Origin: DASWHK01 sp036398215
GTDB taxonomy: Bacteria > Acidobacteriota > UBA890
DNA: 22,768 bases
Assembly (NCBI GenBank): GCA_036398215.1
Contig: DASWHK010000037.1
Location: 1-22,768 of the forward strand
Direction of reading: 5' to 3'
This document shows positions 1 through 8,495 of the stretch, piece after piece (the first letter of the stretch is position 1; each line of letters starts with the position of its first letter). The position numbers were made by a program, and so were the translations under genes. A model generated the notes under the pieces. It worked only from the letters and a program-made list of their open reading frames with translations, had not been told where the DNA came from and searched no databases.

Positions 1-86
1 CCCCTCCTTGGCCTCCCTCTGCCGCCCGACCGCCGTGTCAGGTTGCTGAGCTCCGAAGAGGGCAGCGGCAATCAAGACGAAGTGCA

Positions 87-2051
87 TCACGGAGAACGAT
101 CCTCGAACCGCAGCGCCGGCGGGCAGACGGGACCGGTCGCCTCTCCCCGCACCCAGGCGGCGAGAGCCTGCCACTCGGGATCGGCCTGCGATGTCCACCT
201 GCGGGGACCGTTGTGCATCAAGTCGCCGCCGGCGTCGGGATGGAGCGGTTTGTGCAGGAACCGCGTGTACTCCGGATCGCCCGGCTCGATGAAGTGGAGG
301 ATGGCCTCGAAGGCTCGCCGCGATTCCTCCTCCGTCCAAGTGGTCTGCCCCCGGGGGATGGGTCGGGCGAAGTCGCCGGCGTGACAGCGCGAGCAGGCAA
401 CGGCGTCGGCGCGCGCGCTGACGAATAGCGGCTGCACGCAGTGCCGGAAAAACTCGAAGTCCACCGCCGGGCCCGCGGCAGCGGGTGGGCGCTCGCCGGC
501 CTCCGGCGTTGCGGCGCTCACCCACTCGTGGATCGCGCGCCATTCCGGGTGATCGCGGGAATCCCAGAACACACCGCCGGAGTGCCGCGTCCCGCCGGCC
601 GCGGGAGACAAAGGGGCACGCAGGAGCCGACTGGCCTCGGGGTTGGCCGGATCGACGAGCCGCGACACGACCTGCAGGTTGCGCCGCGACTGCTCCTCGG
701 TCCAGCCGGGCTGGTTTCCTGCCCCGCCGAGCGGTTCCAGCCGCAAGGGGGTGCTCGCCTGGTACGTGTGGCACGCGACACAGGGGGAGTCCGAGCCCAC
801 GAATCCCCCCCGTTGCCGCAGGAGGATGGGCTCCACGTTCGTCTTGTAAGCCTCGAAATCGAGCCCGTGCGCCGCGTTACCGGCGGCGGGAGCCGCTGCC
901 TGGGGGGCGGCGTTTTGGCGGGGCTGGCTTCCCGGCCTCGGCTTCGACTCGCCCTCCCAACCTGCCGGGAACACGGCGGTGTAGATGCGCTTCGGCGCCT
1001 GCCCAACCGGAAAGCGCCGGATCACTGCTTGGTTTTTGACGTCGACCACCGCGGTTTCGTTGTGGCTCGCCACCCCCACCCACACGTATCGGCTGTCGGG
1101 CGTCGCGGTCAGCCAGGCGGGGTTGCCGATGCGGACGCGGCCCAGGTACTCGAAATCCGGGAGAGACCAGCCGTAGATGTGCGAGGTCGCCCGGCTGGAG
1201 TGCCAGACCTGGGATTGATCGGGAAGCACCACGATCCCGTGGCTTGGCGCGCTCTGGATCCCGTCGGCGGTTTGGTCGGCAAGGCTCCAAGTCTCCCCCA
1301 GGGGCGGGCTAATCTGCCGCAACACCTCCTGAGTTTTCCAGTCCACGACCCAAAAACCGTGCCAGCCGCCAACGTTCACGAGAATCCATTGCGTCGTGCC
1401 GTCGGGATAGGTGGTGAAGGCGAACGGACGGATGCCGCCCGTGAAGGGGTTCTGCTGGATCGCGAACCGCTTTTCCCACACGACCTCGTCCGTTTCGGTA
1501 TCAATGGCCATCAGCGTGCTGGCCCCGATCATCCCGGCCACGGCGTATCGGCCGTCTGGCGTCACGAAGGTGTTGTGCACGCCCCCCGCCGCGGGGATGT
1601 TCTTGACGATCTCGTGAGTGTCCATGTCGATCACCTGAACCAGCGGTTCGGCGACGATGGCCACGTACAGCTTCCGCGCTCGATCGCTTGCGGAGATGTT
1701 GTTGGGCCGGCCAGCCAGGGGAATCCGCGCGACGATCTCGAGCGTCCGCGTGTCAACCACGTCCACGGTGGCTTCGGTCTCGTTGGTGAAGTAGTAGTAT
1801 TTCCCGTCCGCGTGCAGCGTGACGCCGTGGGCAAGCGGCAGCCCCTCGAGACGGGCGACCAGCTCGAGGGTCGCCGGATCGAAGATGTGGACTTCGGTGC
1901 CGGCGGAGTTCGTCTGCACGATCCGAACGCTGCGATCGGTCAGCTTTCCGGCGACGTCCAGCCGGTAGGTCTGAGCCTCAGCGACCAGATGCCCCGAAAG
2001 AACGAGGCCGAATGCGATCAGAAGGCTTCGGCGAGGAAGGCCACTTGTCAT
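87..2051 (-). CDS. Secreted YVTN-type beta-propeller protein with two C-terminal CxxCH (cytochrome c-like) domains
   Basis: Protein of 654 residues, probably periplasmic. I chose the ATG at 2051 because GGAGG lies 6 nt upstream (complement of 2058-2062) and the product then begins with a signal peptide: two arginines, a hydrophobic run, and an AEAQ cleavage region near residue 27. Residues ~30-370 form a seven-bladed-like propeller with repeated 'VDTRTLEIV' and 'IDTETDEVV' strands typical of YVTN/NHL surface propellers. A Pro/Ala linker (~370-395) leads to two similar ~100-residue domains. Each has one heme-attachment motif (CVACH ~424-428, CSRCH ~553-557), then a WTEE-SRR segment, a 'DP/GDPE...R-L--PL-P-AGG' segment and 'PEW-A---WV'. 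The domain pair is clearly an internal duplication. Redox activity and partners are unknown. It could bind heme for electron transfer or act as a planctomycete-type cytochrome-like module. It is separated from the SMP-30 gene upstream by 175 bp and has its own promoter candidate. Confidence 0.85.
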   Translation of the reverse strand: MTSGLPRRSLLIAFGLVLSGHLVAEAQTYRLDVAGKLTDRSVRIVQTNSAGTEVHIFDPATLELVARLEGLPLAHGVTLHADGKYYYFTNETEATVDVVDTRTLEIVARIPLAGRPNNISASDRARKLYVAIVAEPLVQVIDMDTHEIVKNIPAAGGVHNTFVTPDGRYAVAGMIGASTLMAIDTETDEVVWEKRFAIQQNPFTGGIRPFAFTTYPDGTTQWILVNVGGWHGFWVVDWKTQEVLRQISPPLGETWSLADQTADGIQSAPSHGIVVLPDQSQVWHSSRATSHIYGWSLPDFEYLGRVRIGNPAWLTATPDSRYVWVGVASHNETAVVDVKNQAVIRRFPVGQAPKRIYTAVFPAGWEGESKPRPGSQPRQNAAPQAAAPAAGNAAHGLDFEAYKTNVEPILLRQRGGFVGSDSPCVACHTYQASTPLRLEPLGGAGNQPGWTEEQSRRNLQVVSRLVDPANPEASRLLRAPLSPAAGGTRHSGGVFWDSRDHPEWRAIHEWVSAATPEAGERPPAAAGPAVDFEFFRHCVQPLFVSARADAVACSRCHAGDFARPIPRGQTTWTEEESRRAFEAILHFIEPGDPEYTRFLHKPLHPDAGGDLMHNGPRRWTSQADPEWQALAAWVRGEATGPVCPPALRFEDRSP

Positions 2052-2133
2052 CGTGGACCTCCGGGTTGGGATGACCATTCAGGCGGGCTGCACGAGATGG
2101 CCCCGAGACCCCGCGGGGAGACTCACGGGCGAC

Positions 2134-2163
2134 AGCATAGGTGCCGTACGGGACGGAGGTCAA
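2134..2163 (-). promoter_or_regulatory. Candidate sigma-70 promoter for the propeller/cytochrome gene
   Basis: Read on the minus strand there is a -35-like TTGACC (complement of 2158-2163), an 18-nt spacer and a -10-like TATGCT (complement of 2134-2139). Transcription would start near 2127 and leave a leader of about 75 nt before the ATG at 2051. The leader contains the self-complementary CCCCGCGGGG. The match is 5/6 and 4/6 to E. coli consensus; the sigma factor preference of this organism is unknown. Confidence 0.45.
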
Positions 2164-2226
2164 CGGTCGACGTCACCCGGAGGGGGCGCAGGCGCCGAGG
2201 AGCTCTTCCAGAGGAAGGTCGAGGCT

Positions 2227-3240
2227 CTACCAGTGGACCATCGGGAGGCCGGGCACCGGCGCGCGAAAGCACGGAATGCGCGTGCCCTTGAGCGACCCGA
2301 TGTAGGCGGTCCTCAGATCGGGTCCGCCGAACGTCACGCTGGCCATCCACGGTGCGACGCCACGTCCGGTGGCGAACAGGACGTCCTCGGTCACCGCGCC
2401 ACGTCGGAAAGCCGATTCCAGCGCCTCGACCCGCTGCGGGTCGCCTTCGTCGAGCAGGATGCGTAGGTCGCCCTCGGGCGTGAGCACGAAGAGCTTGTCG
2501 GAGTACACCAGCGTGCCCCACAGGTTGCCGTAGCTATCAAAGGCGATGCCGTCAGGCCACGCACCCGTGCCCAGTCGACTCGGCCCGAAGGTCTCTCGCT
2601 CGGCCACCTCACCCCGCGCATCGATACGCAGGCGGCTGATGCAGCCGCCGGTGGTCTCGACGACGTACAGGAACTCCTCCCGCGCGTCGAAGCGGATCTC
2701 GTTCGTGAAGCCGAAGCCGTCGGCCACGATGCGGAAGGCGCCGTCCTCGAAGCGCGCCAGATAGCCGTCGGCAAGGTCGGTGCGGAGCGCCTCCATCCAG
2801 TTCTTGACGCGGGTCGAGACGGTCACCCAGATGCGGTCTCGGGAATCTCGCAGGACGAAATTGACCTTGCCGACCGGTTCGCCGTCGATGGTGTCCGCGA
2901 GGACCCTCGTCTCCCCGCTTCGGGTCATCACTTCCAGACGATCGGTGCCGAAGTTGGCGATCAGAAAGTCGCCGTTGCGGGCGAACGCCAGCCCGTTGGG
3001 CAGCGTACCGGTCAGGTAGCGCGCCGCCTCGCTCGTCGCCTCGGCGAAGTGGCCCGACTGCCGTTGGGTGACGAGCTGTTGGGTGCCGTCCGCTGCGATG
3101 CGCATGACGCCGCCGCGCGCGTCGGCGGCCCAGAGCGTGCCGTCCCGCTCGGCCAGGATGCACTCGGGCCGCTGCAGGTCGCTGCCGACCCACTCGAGCG
3201 CCTCGCGATCGACGCCGAAGTCGAGCAGCGGGTTGCTCAC
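2227..3240 (-). CDS. SMP-30/gluconolactonase/LRE-family hydrolase
   Basis: Protein of 337 residues, the usual size for this six-bladed propeller family of metal-dependent lactonases and esterases. The frame is open well upstream, but homology begins at a GTG at 3240 whose GTGA overlaps the thiolase stop by 4 nt, so translation is probably coupled. The family's metal ligands appear conserved by position: Glu26 (RPEC), Asn180 (GFTNE) and Asp230 (WPDGIAFD). The segments 'PNGLAFARNGD' and 'PDGIAFDSYGNLW' are typical blade strands. There is no signal peptide, so it is probably cytoplasmic. Family members open sugar lactones or related esters. Coupling to a thiolase hints at catabolism of a cyclic or CoA-activated substrate, but the substrate cannot be read from sequence. 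Downstream there is a 175-bp gap and no clear terminator. Confidence 0.85.
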   Translation of the reverse strand: MSNPLLDFGVDREALEWVGSDLQRPECILAERDGTLWAADARGGVMRIAADGTQQLVTQRQSGHFAEATSEAARYLTGTLPNGLAFARNGDFLIANFGTDRLEVMTRSGETRVLADTIDGEPVGKVNFVLRDSRDRIWVTVSTRVKNWMEALRTDLADGYLARFEDGAFRIVADGFGFTNEIRFDAREEFLYVVETTGGCISRLRIDARGEVAERETFGPSRLGTGAWPDGIAFDSYGNLWGTLVYSDKLFVLTPEGDLRILLDEGDPQRVEALESAFRRGAVTEDVLFATGRGVAPWMASVTFGGPDLRTAYIGSLKGTRIPCFRAPVPGLPMVHW

Positions 3241-4415
3241 AGCACCTCGAACAGCCCCGCCGCCCCCTGGCCACCGCCGATGCACATCGTCACGACGACG
3301 TGCTTGGCGCCCCGGCGTTTGCCTTCGATGAGCGCGTGGCCGACCAACCGTGCGCCGCTCACGCCGTACGGGTGGCCGACGGCGATGGCGCCGCCGTTGA
3401 CGTTCAACCGGTCGTTCGGGATGCCGAGGCGGTCGCGGCAGTAGATCACCTGCACGGCGAACGCCTCGTTCAGCTCCCACAAGTCGATGTCGTCTATCCG
3501 CTTGCCGGTCCGCTCGAGCAGGCGCGGGACGGCAAAGACCGGGCCGATGCCCATTTCGCGCGGGTCGCAGGCGGCGACGGCGAAGCCGCGGAATGCGCCC
3601 AGCGGCTCGAGGCCGCGCCGTTCGGCCTCGCGGTCGCTCATCACGACCGACGCCGCAGCGCCGTCGGAGAACTGGCTGGCGTTGCCGGCGGCGATCGTCC
3701 CGCCTTCGAGCGCCGGCTTGATCTTGGAGACGCCTTCGAAGGTCGTGTCCGGGCGAATGCCTTCGTCCTCCGACACGGTTACCTCCTTCATCGACTCGGC
3801 GCCCGTCTCCTTGTCGACCACCTTCATCGTCGTCGTGAGCGGGACGATCTCGTCGTCGAACCGGCCCTCGCGCCGTGCCTGGGCGGCGCGCTGCTGGCTT
3901 TGCACACCGTACTCGTCCTGCGCTTCGCGGCCGATGCCGTACTTCTCCGTGACGTACTCCGCCGTCTGCAGCATCGGCCAGTAGAGCCCGGGTGCGTTCT
4001 CCTCGAGCCACGCTTCGCGCGCGAAATGCTGGTTCATCTCGTTTTGCACGAGCGAGATCGACTCGACGCCGCCGGCGACGAAGATCTCACCTTCGCCCGT
4101 GAGGATGCGCTGACTGGCCAGGGCGATCGTCTGGAGCCCCGAGGAGCAGAACCGATTGACGGTCATGCCGGGCACCGTGACCGGACAGCCGGCGCGCAGC
4201 GCGATCTGGCGGGCGATGTTGTTGCCGGTGGCGCCTTCCGGGTTGGCGCATCCCATCAGCACGTCTTCGACTTCGGCCGGGTCGACCGCGGCGCGCGAGA
4301 TGGCCGCTGCCACCACGTGACCGCCCATGGTGGCGCCATGGGTGAGATTGAGGGCGCCGCGCCAGCTCTTGCACAGCGCCGTCCGGGCAGTCGAAACGAT
4401 CACGGCATCCGTCAC
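3237..4415 (-). CDS. Thiolase (acetyl-CoA acyltransferase)
   Basis: Protein of 392 residues, full length for a type I/II thiolase. The GTG at 4415 is preceded by GGAGG 5 nt away (complement of 4421-4425) and gives the standard N-terminus 'VTDAVIVSTARTALCKSWRG'. Catalytic residues are all present: nucleophile Cys90 in NRFCSSG, the NEAFA loop at 316-320, His348 in GHPYGVSGARL and Cys378 in MCIGGGQG. The enzyme cleaves 3-ketoacyl-CoA with CoA to give acetyl-CoA plus a shortened acyl-CoA, the last step of beta-oxidation, or runs in reverse to condense acyl-CoAs. Sequence alone does not settle the chain length, although the long 'TEKYGIGREAQDEYG' segment is typical of FadA/acetyl-CoA acyltransferase-like proteins. 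It is first in a two-gene operon with the SMP-30 gene. Confidence 0.95.
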   Translation of the reverse strand: MTDAVIVSTARTALCKSWRGALNLTHGATMGGHVVAAAISRAAVDPAEVEDVLMGCANPEGATGNNIARQIALRAGCPVTVPGMTVNRFCSSGLQTIALASQRILTGEGEIFVAGGVESISLVQNEMNQHFAREAWLEENAPGLYWPMLQTAEYVTEKYGIGREAQDEYGVQSQQRAAQARREGRFDDEIVPLTTTMKVVDKETGAESMKEVTVSEDEGIRPDTTFEGVSKIKPALEGGTIAAGNASQFSDGAAASVVMSDREAERRGLEPLGAFRGFAVAACDPREMGIGPVFAVPRLLERTGKRIDDIDLWELNEAFAVQVIYCRDRLGIPNDRLNVNGGAIAVGHPYGVSGARLVGHALIEGKRRGAKHVVVTMCIGGGQGAAGLFEVL

Positions 4416-4779
4416 GCGGTCCTCCGAGGGTCGTCCCTGATGGCTGTCATTCGCGCTTCGGTCGCGAAACGCGCACTGGGCCCGGCGGAGAGCCGGGCAA
4501 GGGCCTGCCCGGCCGCAGCCTGCTCGCTCGCCGGCCGCAGTCCATCGTAGCTTGCCGCTGCGCGCCGCGCACACGGCGCCGCTTCGCGCCAGACCCCGTA
4601 GCTTGGGCAGGGGTCGCCGCAGCCACCTCCGCCGGGGGGCGCTTGCATGTATGAGGTCGTTACCTCGATCGGTTCGTTCCCCGGCGGGGACCTGCCGCTT
4701 GCATCATCGATTTAGTTTTGATAAATTGCTAACGCTATCTGCTCGTTGAAACGAACATCAAGCGTGTGATCACGAACCG
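4416..4779. other. Divergent intergenic region between thiolase and padR
   Basis: This 364-bp gap has no convincing gene. Most is GC-rich, but 4700-4760 is markedly AT-rich and is the probable padR promoter/operator area. It contains a possible -35 TTGCAT (4700-4705) with -10-like TAAATT (4722-4727) at 16-nt spacing. There is a partial palindrome between GATA (4720-4723) and TATC (4736-4739), and CGTT-GA-AACG nearby (4744-4753). The octamer GCTTGCAT occurs twice (4641-4648 and 4698-4705). GAGGT-CGTT-ACCTC (4652-4665) is a perfect 5-bp inverted repeat. Any of these could be the PadR site; none is proven. Confidence 0.4.
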
Positions 4780-5133
4780 ATGGCCAAGCGCTCGACGCCC
4801 GGAGAGCTCGAACAGGTGGTGCTGTGGACGATCGCTTCCTTCACCGAGGAAGCCACCGGCGGCGACATCTACACGGCCCTCGTCGACTCCACCGGCCGCG
4901 AGCTGTCGCTGGCCGCGGTCTACATCACGCTGGCACGACTCGAGGACAAGGGCTGGGTGGCCGTTCGCACAGAGCCGCCGGCGGCGGGGCAAGGGGGCAA
5001 GCCGCGCAAGTTCTTCCGCTTGACCGACGAGGGCGCGAGCATCCTCGTCGGCGTGCGCGAGCAGTCCGAACGCCTGTGGAAGCGAGCCGCCGGCCACCCC
5101 GCGCTGGCCGCCGGCCGGGATCGTGACCGCTGA
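4780..5133 (+). CDS. PadR-family transcriptional regulator
   Basis: Protein of 117 residues. The winged helix-turn-helix spans roughly residues 8-85: 'LEQVVLWTIASF', then 'GGDIYTALVDST', the recognition-helix region 'SLAAVYITLARLEDKGWV', and the wing 'RKFFRLTDEGA'. The C-terminal helix is short, as in the small PadR subfamily (PadR-s1). No good ribosome-binding site precedes the ATG, so it may be leaderless or weakly translated. Its TGA overlaps the ATG of the ADOP permease by one base (TGATG). PadR genes sitting directly before ADOP permeases are a well-known arrangement in Acidobacteriota. It probably represses its own operon in response to a ligand exported or sensed by the permease. Confidence 0.92.
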   Translation: MAKRSTPGELEQVVLWTIASFTEEATGGDIYTALVDSTGRELSLAAVYITLARLEDKGWVAVRTEPPAAGQGGKPRKFFRLTDEGASILVGVREQSERLWKRAAGHPALAAGRDRDR

Positions 5134-7544
5134 TGCGCCGCGACCTCGCAAGCGCCTTCCGCCAGGTGCGCCGCAATCCCGCGCTCAGCGCGCTCGCCAT
5201 CGCGACGCTGGCGCTGGGTATCGGCCTCAGCACCGCGATGTTCACCATCGTCGATGCCCTGTTGCTACGCCCGCTGCCGTTCCCCGATCCCGAGCAGCTC
5301 AGCCGCGTGTGCCTGTGCCCCGAGCGCGGCGGCGGCAGCATGGTGGTGCCGCCGGCGGTGCTGCCCGCCTGGCGCGACAGTCCGGCGTTCACGGCGGTGG
5401 AGGCGTATACGCGGGGCACGTCGGTGATCGAGCTGGAGGACGACGAGCTCGCCGTGACCAGCGCGCGGGTGACGCCGGGTTTGTTCGGGATGCTGGGCGT
5501 GCGCCCGGAGCTAGGGCGGCTGTTCACCGCCGACGAAGGCGCGGCAGGCGCCGACGATCGCGTGCTGCTGGCCGAGGACCTCTGGCGGCGCGCCTTCGGC
5601 GCCGATCCCGGGCTGGTGGGGCGGCGCATCATCGTCGACGGCCACTCGCTGCTGGTCGTCGGCATCCTGGCCGACTTCCGCTTCCCGCAATGGGACACGC
5701 TCATCTGGATGCCGATCGACTACGCCGCACCCGGCGCGTCGGTCGCTTCGGCGACGGCGATGCCGATCGTGCGCTGGGCGCCCGGCGTGCCCGAGGACGA
5801 TGCGCGGCGCCTGGCCATGGAGGCCGCGCTCGCCGCCGATCCGTCGCTGGAGTTCGATCCGCGGCGCGTCGGCGTCGTCCGCTTTGTCCGTCCATTCCGC
5901 TTGATCGAGGAGCCCGACGACTACTACGGCCGCGCCGGTCCGTTGCTGGGCGGCGGCGTGGCGCTGGTCTTTCTCCTCCTGTGCGCCAACGTCAGCGGCC
6001 TGCTGCTGGTTGCGTTCACGGCGCGGCGCCACCAGTTCGGCATCTGCTCGGCGCTCGGCGCCTCGCGCTTCCGTCTGTTACGCCAGGCGCTGCTCGAGAG
6101 CGCCGTTCTCAGCGCGCTGGGAGCGCTCGTCGGCGTCGGCCTGGCGTGGTCGCTGGTATCCGCGGCCCACGGCTTCCTGCCGCCGACGCTGGTGCAGCGA
6201 TCGCTCAACCCCGTCGGCCTCGACGCGCGGGCACTGGCCGCGGCATCGGCCGCGGGACTCGTCGCCACGTTGGCTGCCGGCCTGCTGCCGGCGCTCGTCG
6301 CCACCGGCCGCGATCCCGTCGCTTCGCTGCGATCGGGCGGCGCCGGCACCGAGACACGGACCGGCCGCATGACCACGCGCGCCCTGCTGGTCACCGAGGT
6401 GGCCATGGCCTGCGCGCTGCTGATCGGCGCGACGCTGCTGGTGCGCTCGTTCGTGAACATCGCCGGCGCCGACCGCGGCCTCGACGCGCGCGGGGTGATG
6501 ACCGTGACGGTCTGGTTTCCCGAACCGGAAGCGGACGCCGAGGAAGAGGCTCCCGAGCCGGCCGTGCGCTTGTCATTGATCAACGCGATCGAAGAGGAGG
6601 TCCGCGCGCTGCCGAACGTCCGTGACGTGGCCCTTTCCTTCGGCATGCCACCGGACGACGGCGGTTTCTGGTTCGGCGATGGATGGCGCCCCGACTCGGC
6701 GAACGCCGATCCGCTCGACCTCGGCATGGTCGACTACTACGAGGTCAGCGGCGAGTTCTTCCGGTTCTACGGCATCGAGTTGCTCGCCGGCCGCGCGTTT
6801 CGGCCCGGCGACACGGTCAACGACGTGATCGTCGGCGAACGGCTGGCTGCGCTGCTGTGGCCGAGCGCCGATCCGGTCGGCCGCTCGTTCCAGTTCGACG
6901 ACCGGTCGTACCGCGTCATCGGGCTGGCCACTGAGATCCACTACCCGTCGCTCGAAGCGAACACCGACAACCCGGAGCTGTACCAGCATTTCTTCGCCGC
7001 CGAGCGCAGGGGTCTCATGATGAGCCTGCGCTGCGCCGGCGCCTGCCCCGACGCGGCACGGCTTAGCGAGCGAATCCGGGCCGTCGGCGGCGCGATACAG
7101 ACCGTGCGCACGGGCCTGCTGGAAGACCAGTACCAACAGCAGCTCGCCCGCCCGCGCGCCGCCGCGGCGCTCGGCTCCGCATTCGCCATGATCGCGGTGC
7201 TCGTCGCCATGGGCGGGCTGTTCAGCGTGCTGGCGTACGCGGTCAGCCGGCGCCGGCGGGAGTTCGGCATCCGCGTCGCCCTCGGCGCCGGCAAGCGCGA
7301 CATCGCCCGCCTGGTGCAACGCGACGGGATCAGCGTCGCCACCGTCGGCTTGCTGGTGGGATCGGCCGGTGCCTGGGCCGTCCAACGAGTTCTGGCCGCA
7401 TTCCAGTACGGCGTCACCCTCACCGATCCGCTCAACTGGCTGGTCGTCGCGGGCGTGATCTTCGCCGCCACCCTGCTCGCCTCCTGGCGCCCGGCGGCCC
7501 GGGCCGGCCGGGCCGATCCCGCCGAGCTGCTCCGGCAGGAGTGA
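5133..7544 (+). CDS. ADOP-family permease (FtsX/MacB-like ABC transporter permease)
   Basis: Protein of 803 residues with the duplicated MacB layout. The N-terminus 'FRQVRRNPALSALAIATLALGIG' leads into TM1 (~19-41), followed by a first periplasmic MacB_PCD domain. The first FtsX core (~270-395) includes the cytoplasmic signature 'ARRHQFGICSALGASRFRLL'. A second membrane anchor ('LLVTEVAMACALLIGATLLV') and second periplasmic domain come next. The second FtsX core (~690-800) includes 'SRRRREFGIRVALGAGKRDI' and a final membrane segment. ADOP proteins (acidobacterial duplicated orphan permeases) usually lack an adjacent ATPase gene, and none is seen here. They are thought to work like MacB or lipoprotein-type mechanotransmission exporters. 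Start is fixed by the overlap with padR. Only Fic-derived debris follows. Confidence 0.92.
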   Translation: MRRDLASAFRQVRRNPALSALAIATLALGIGLSTAMFTIVDALLLRPLPFPDPEQLSRVCLCPERGGGSMVVPPAVLPAWRDSPAFTAVEAYTRGTSVIELEDDELAVTSARVTPGLFGMLGVRPELGRLFTADEGAAGADDRVLLAEDLWRRAFGADPGLVGRRIIVDGHSLLVVGILADFRFPQWDTLIWMPIDYAAPGASVASATAMPIVRWAPGVPEDDARRLAMEAALAADPSLEFDPRRVGVVRFVRPFRLIEEPDDYYGRAGPLLGGGVALVFLLLCANVSGLLLVAFTARRHQFGICSALGASRFRLLRQALLESAVLSALGALVGVGLAWSLVSAAHGFLPPTLVQRSLNPVGLDARALAAASAAGLVATLAAGLLPALVATGRDPVASLRSGGAGTETRTGRMTTRALLVTEVAMACALLIGATLLVRSFVNIAGADRGLDARGVMTVTVWFPEPEADAEEEAPEPAVRLSLINAIEEEVRALPNVRDVALSFGMPPDDGGFWFGDGWRPDSANADPLDLGMVDYYEVSGEFFRFYGIELLAGRAFRPGDTVNDVIVGERLAALLWPSADPVGRSFQFDDRSYRVIGLATEIHYPSLEANTDNPELYQHFFAAERRGLMMSLRCAGACPDAARLSERIRAVGGAIQTVRTGLLEDQYQQQLARPRAAAALGSAFAMIAVLVAMGGLFSVLAYAVSRRRREFGIRVALGAGKRDIARLVQRDGISVATVGLLVGSAGAWAVQRVLAAFQYGVTLTDPLNWLVVAGVIFAATLLASWRPAARAGRADPAELLRQE

Positions 7545-7585
7545 TACTGGCGAGAGAGTGGAACCGGACCATCCAGACGTTACCC

Positions 7586-7699
7586 GAACGCTGGCCCGCC
7601 AGATGGTCACCGAGGTCATCCACTCAAAGCTCGGGCCGGGGAGATCGTGCACTATCAGGCTCCGCCCGCCGAGCGCATCCCCGAGGAGATGCGCCAATT
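7586..7699 (+). pseudogene. Relic of a Fic gene (decayed fragment)
   Basis: Bases ~7633-7699 are nearly identical to 13780-13845 inside the intact fic gene: three substitutions and one extra G over about 67 bp. They encode 'VHYQAPPAERIPEEMRQ', equal to Fic residues 162-178, the stretch before the FIC motif. Just upstream, in the frame before the extra G, 7586-7606 reads ERWPARW, resembling Fic N-terminal ERWPDLRW (residues 8-15). This second match is short and weaker. The simplest reading is a fic copy that lost its middle, picked up a frameshift and lost its 3' end. No functional product is expected. Confidence 0.75.
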
Positions 7700-7724
7700 G
7701 AGAGGAGGTCCCGGGGACTCCCGG

Positions 7725-8474
7725 CTACCGTCGGGGGCTTCTGCGCATTGCCGCCAAGCGCATGGCGAGCAGAACGCGCGCAACGCGCAGCGTCTCGCGC
7801 AAGGTGACCTTGGAGACACCGGCGCGCCGCGCGCAGTAGTGAATCGGCACCTCGGTGATGCGCGCGCCGGCGCGGTGCAGCTCGAAGAGCATCTCCAGGT
7901 GGGTGGCGTGGCCGCCGCAGCTCAGCGAGGCGAGATCGAGGCCGGCGAGCGCGTCGCGCCGGTAGCAGCGGTAGCCGGTGCTGCAGTCGCCGTACGGCAA
8001 CCCGAGGACCCAAGTCGCGAACCCGTTGGCGAGCTTGGAGAGCAGGCGGCGCCGCGGCGTCAGGTCGGCGCCGCCGCCGTCGGCGTAGCGCGAGCCGATG
8101 ACGACGTCGGCGCCCGCCGCGGCGTCGAGCAGCGGTACGAGGCTGGAGGCCTCGTGCGAGCCGTCGCCGTCCATCTCGACGAGCAGGTCGGGGGGATCGT
8201 CGCGCGCCAGCAAGCGCGTGAATGCATCCAGGACGGCGGCCCCGCGACCCTGCGGAACGGGTCGCGACAGCACGTGAAGGCGAGGGAGCTCGGGGCGTAG
8301 CCGATCGACGGCGGCCGCGGTACCGTCAGGGGAATTGTCGTCGACCACCCACACCTCGAGGTCGGCGTCGACGCGCAGTGCGAAGAGCTCGCGCACCAGC
8401 GGCGGAGCGGTGTCTCTTTCGCAATACACCGGAACCACCACCGCCACGCGGGAGGAGCGCACGGCTTCGGTCAT
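7725..8474 (-). CDS. GT2 glycosyltransferase, DPM1/polyprenyl-phosphate sugar transferase-like
   Basis: Protein of 249 residues with a GT-A fold and no membrane helices. Motifs: VAVVVPVYCERDT at the N-terminus, nucleotide-binding VVDDNSPDGT (43-52), the DxD metal motif in MDGDGSHE (101-108), GSRY (127-130), then 'GDCSTGYRCYRRDAL' and a C-terminal 'ELHRAGARITEVPIHY' typical of dolichol/polyprenol-phosphate mannosyl- and glucosyltransferases. The ATG at 8474 has GGAGGG about 8 nt upstream on the minus strand. It likely loads a sugar onto polyprenyl phosphate, which would be the natural donor for the divergent GT39-like membrane transferase beginning 21 bp away. Sugar identity is unknown. Confidence 0.9.
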   Translation of the reverse strand: MTEAVRSSRVAVVVPVYCERDTAPPLVRELFALRVDADLEVWVVDDNSPDGTAAAVDRLRPELPRLHVLSRPVPQGRGAAVLDAFTRLLARDDPPDLLVEMDGDGSHEASSLVPLLDAAAGADVVIGSRYADGGGADLTPRRRLLSKLANGFATWVLGLPYGDCSTGYRCYRRDALAGLDLASLSCGGHATHLEMLFELHRAGARITEVPIHYCARRAGVSKVTLRETLRVARVLLAMRLAAMRRSPRR

Positions 8475-8495
8475 GACTTCGACCCTCCGACCAAC

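Noticed and set aside
441..2291. 616-residue plus-strand open frame
   Set aside because: It is antisense to the propeller/cytochrome gene. Arg/Gly/Pro-rich composition with no domain is typical of an unused frame in GC-rich DNA.
4416..4574. Longer N-terminus for the thiolase
   Set aside because: Thiolase homology starts at the GTG at 4415, which has a good GGAGG. Upstream codons give an Arg/Ala-rich sequence without similarity.
7633..7699. Mobile element terminal repeat
   Set aside because: The repeat matches an internal coding segment of fic, with no transposase, inverted ends or target-site duplication in view, so a gene relic is simpler.
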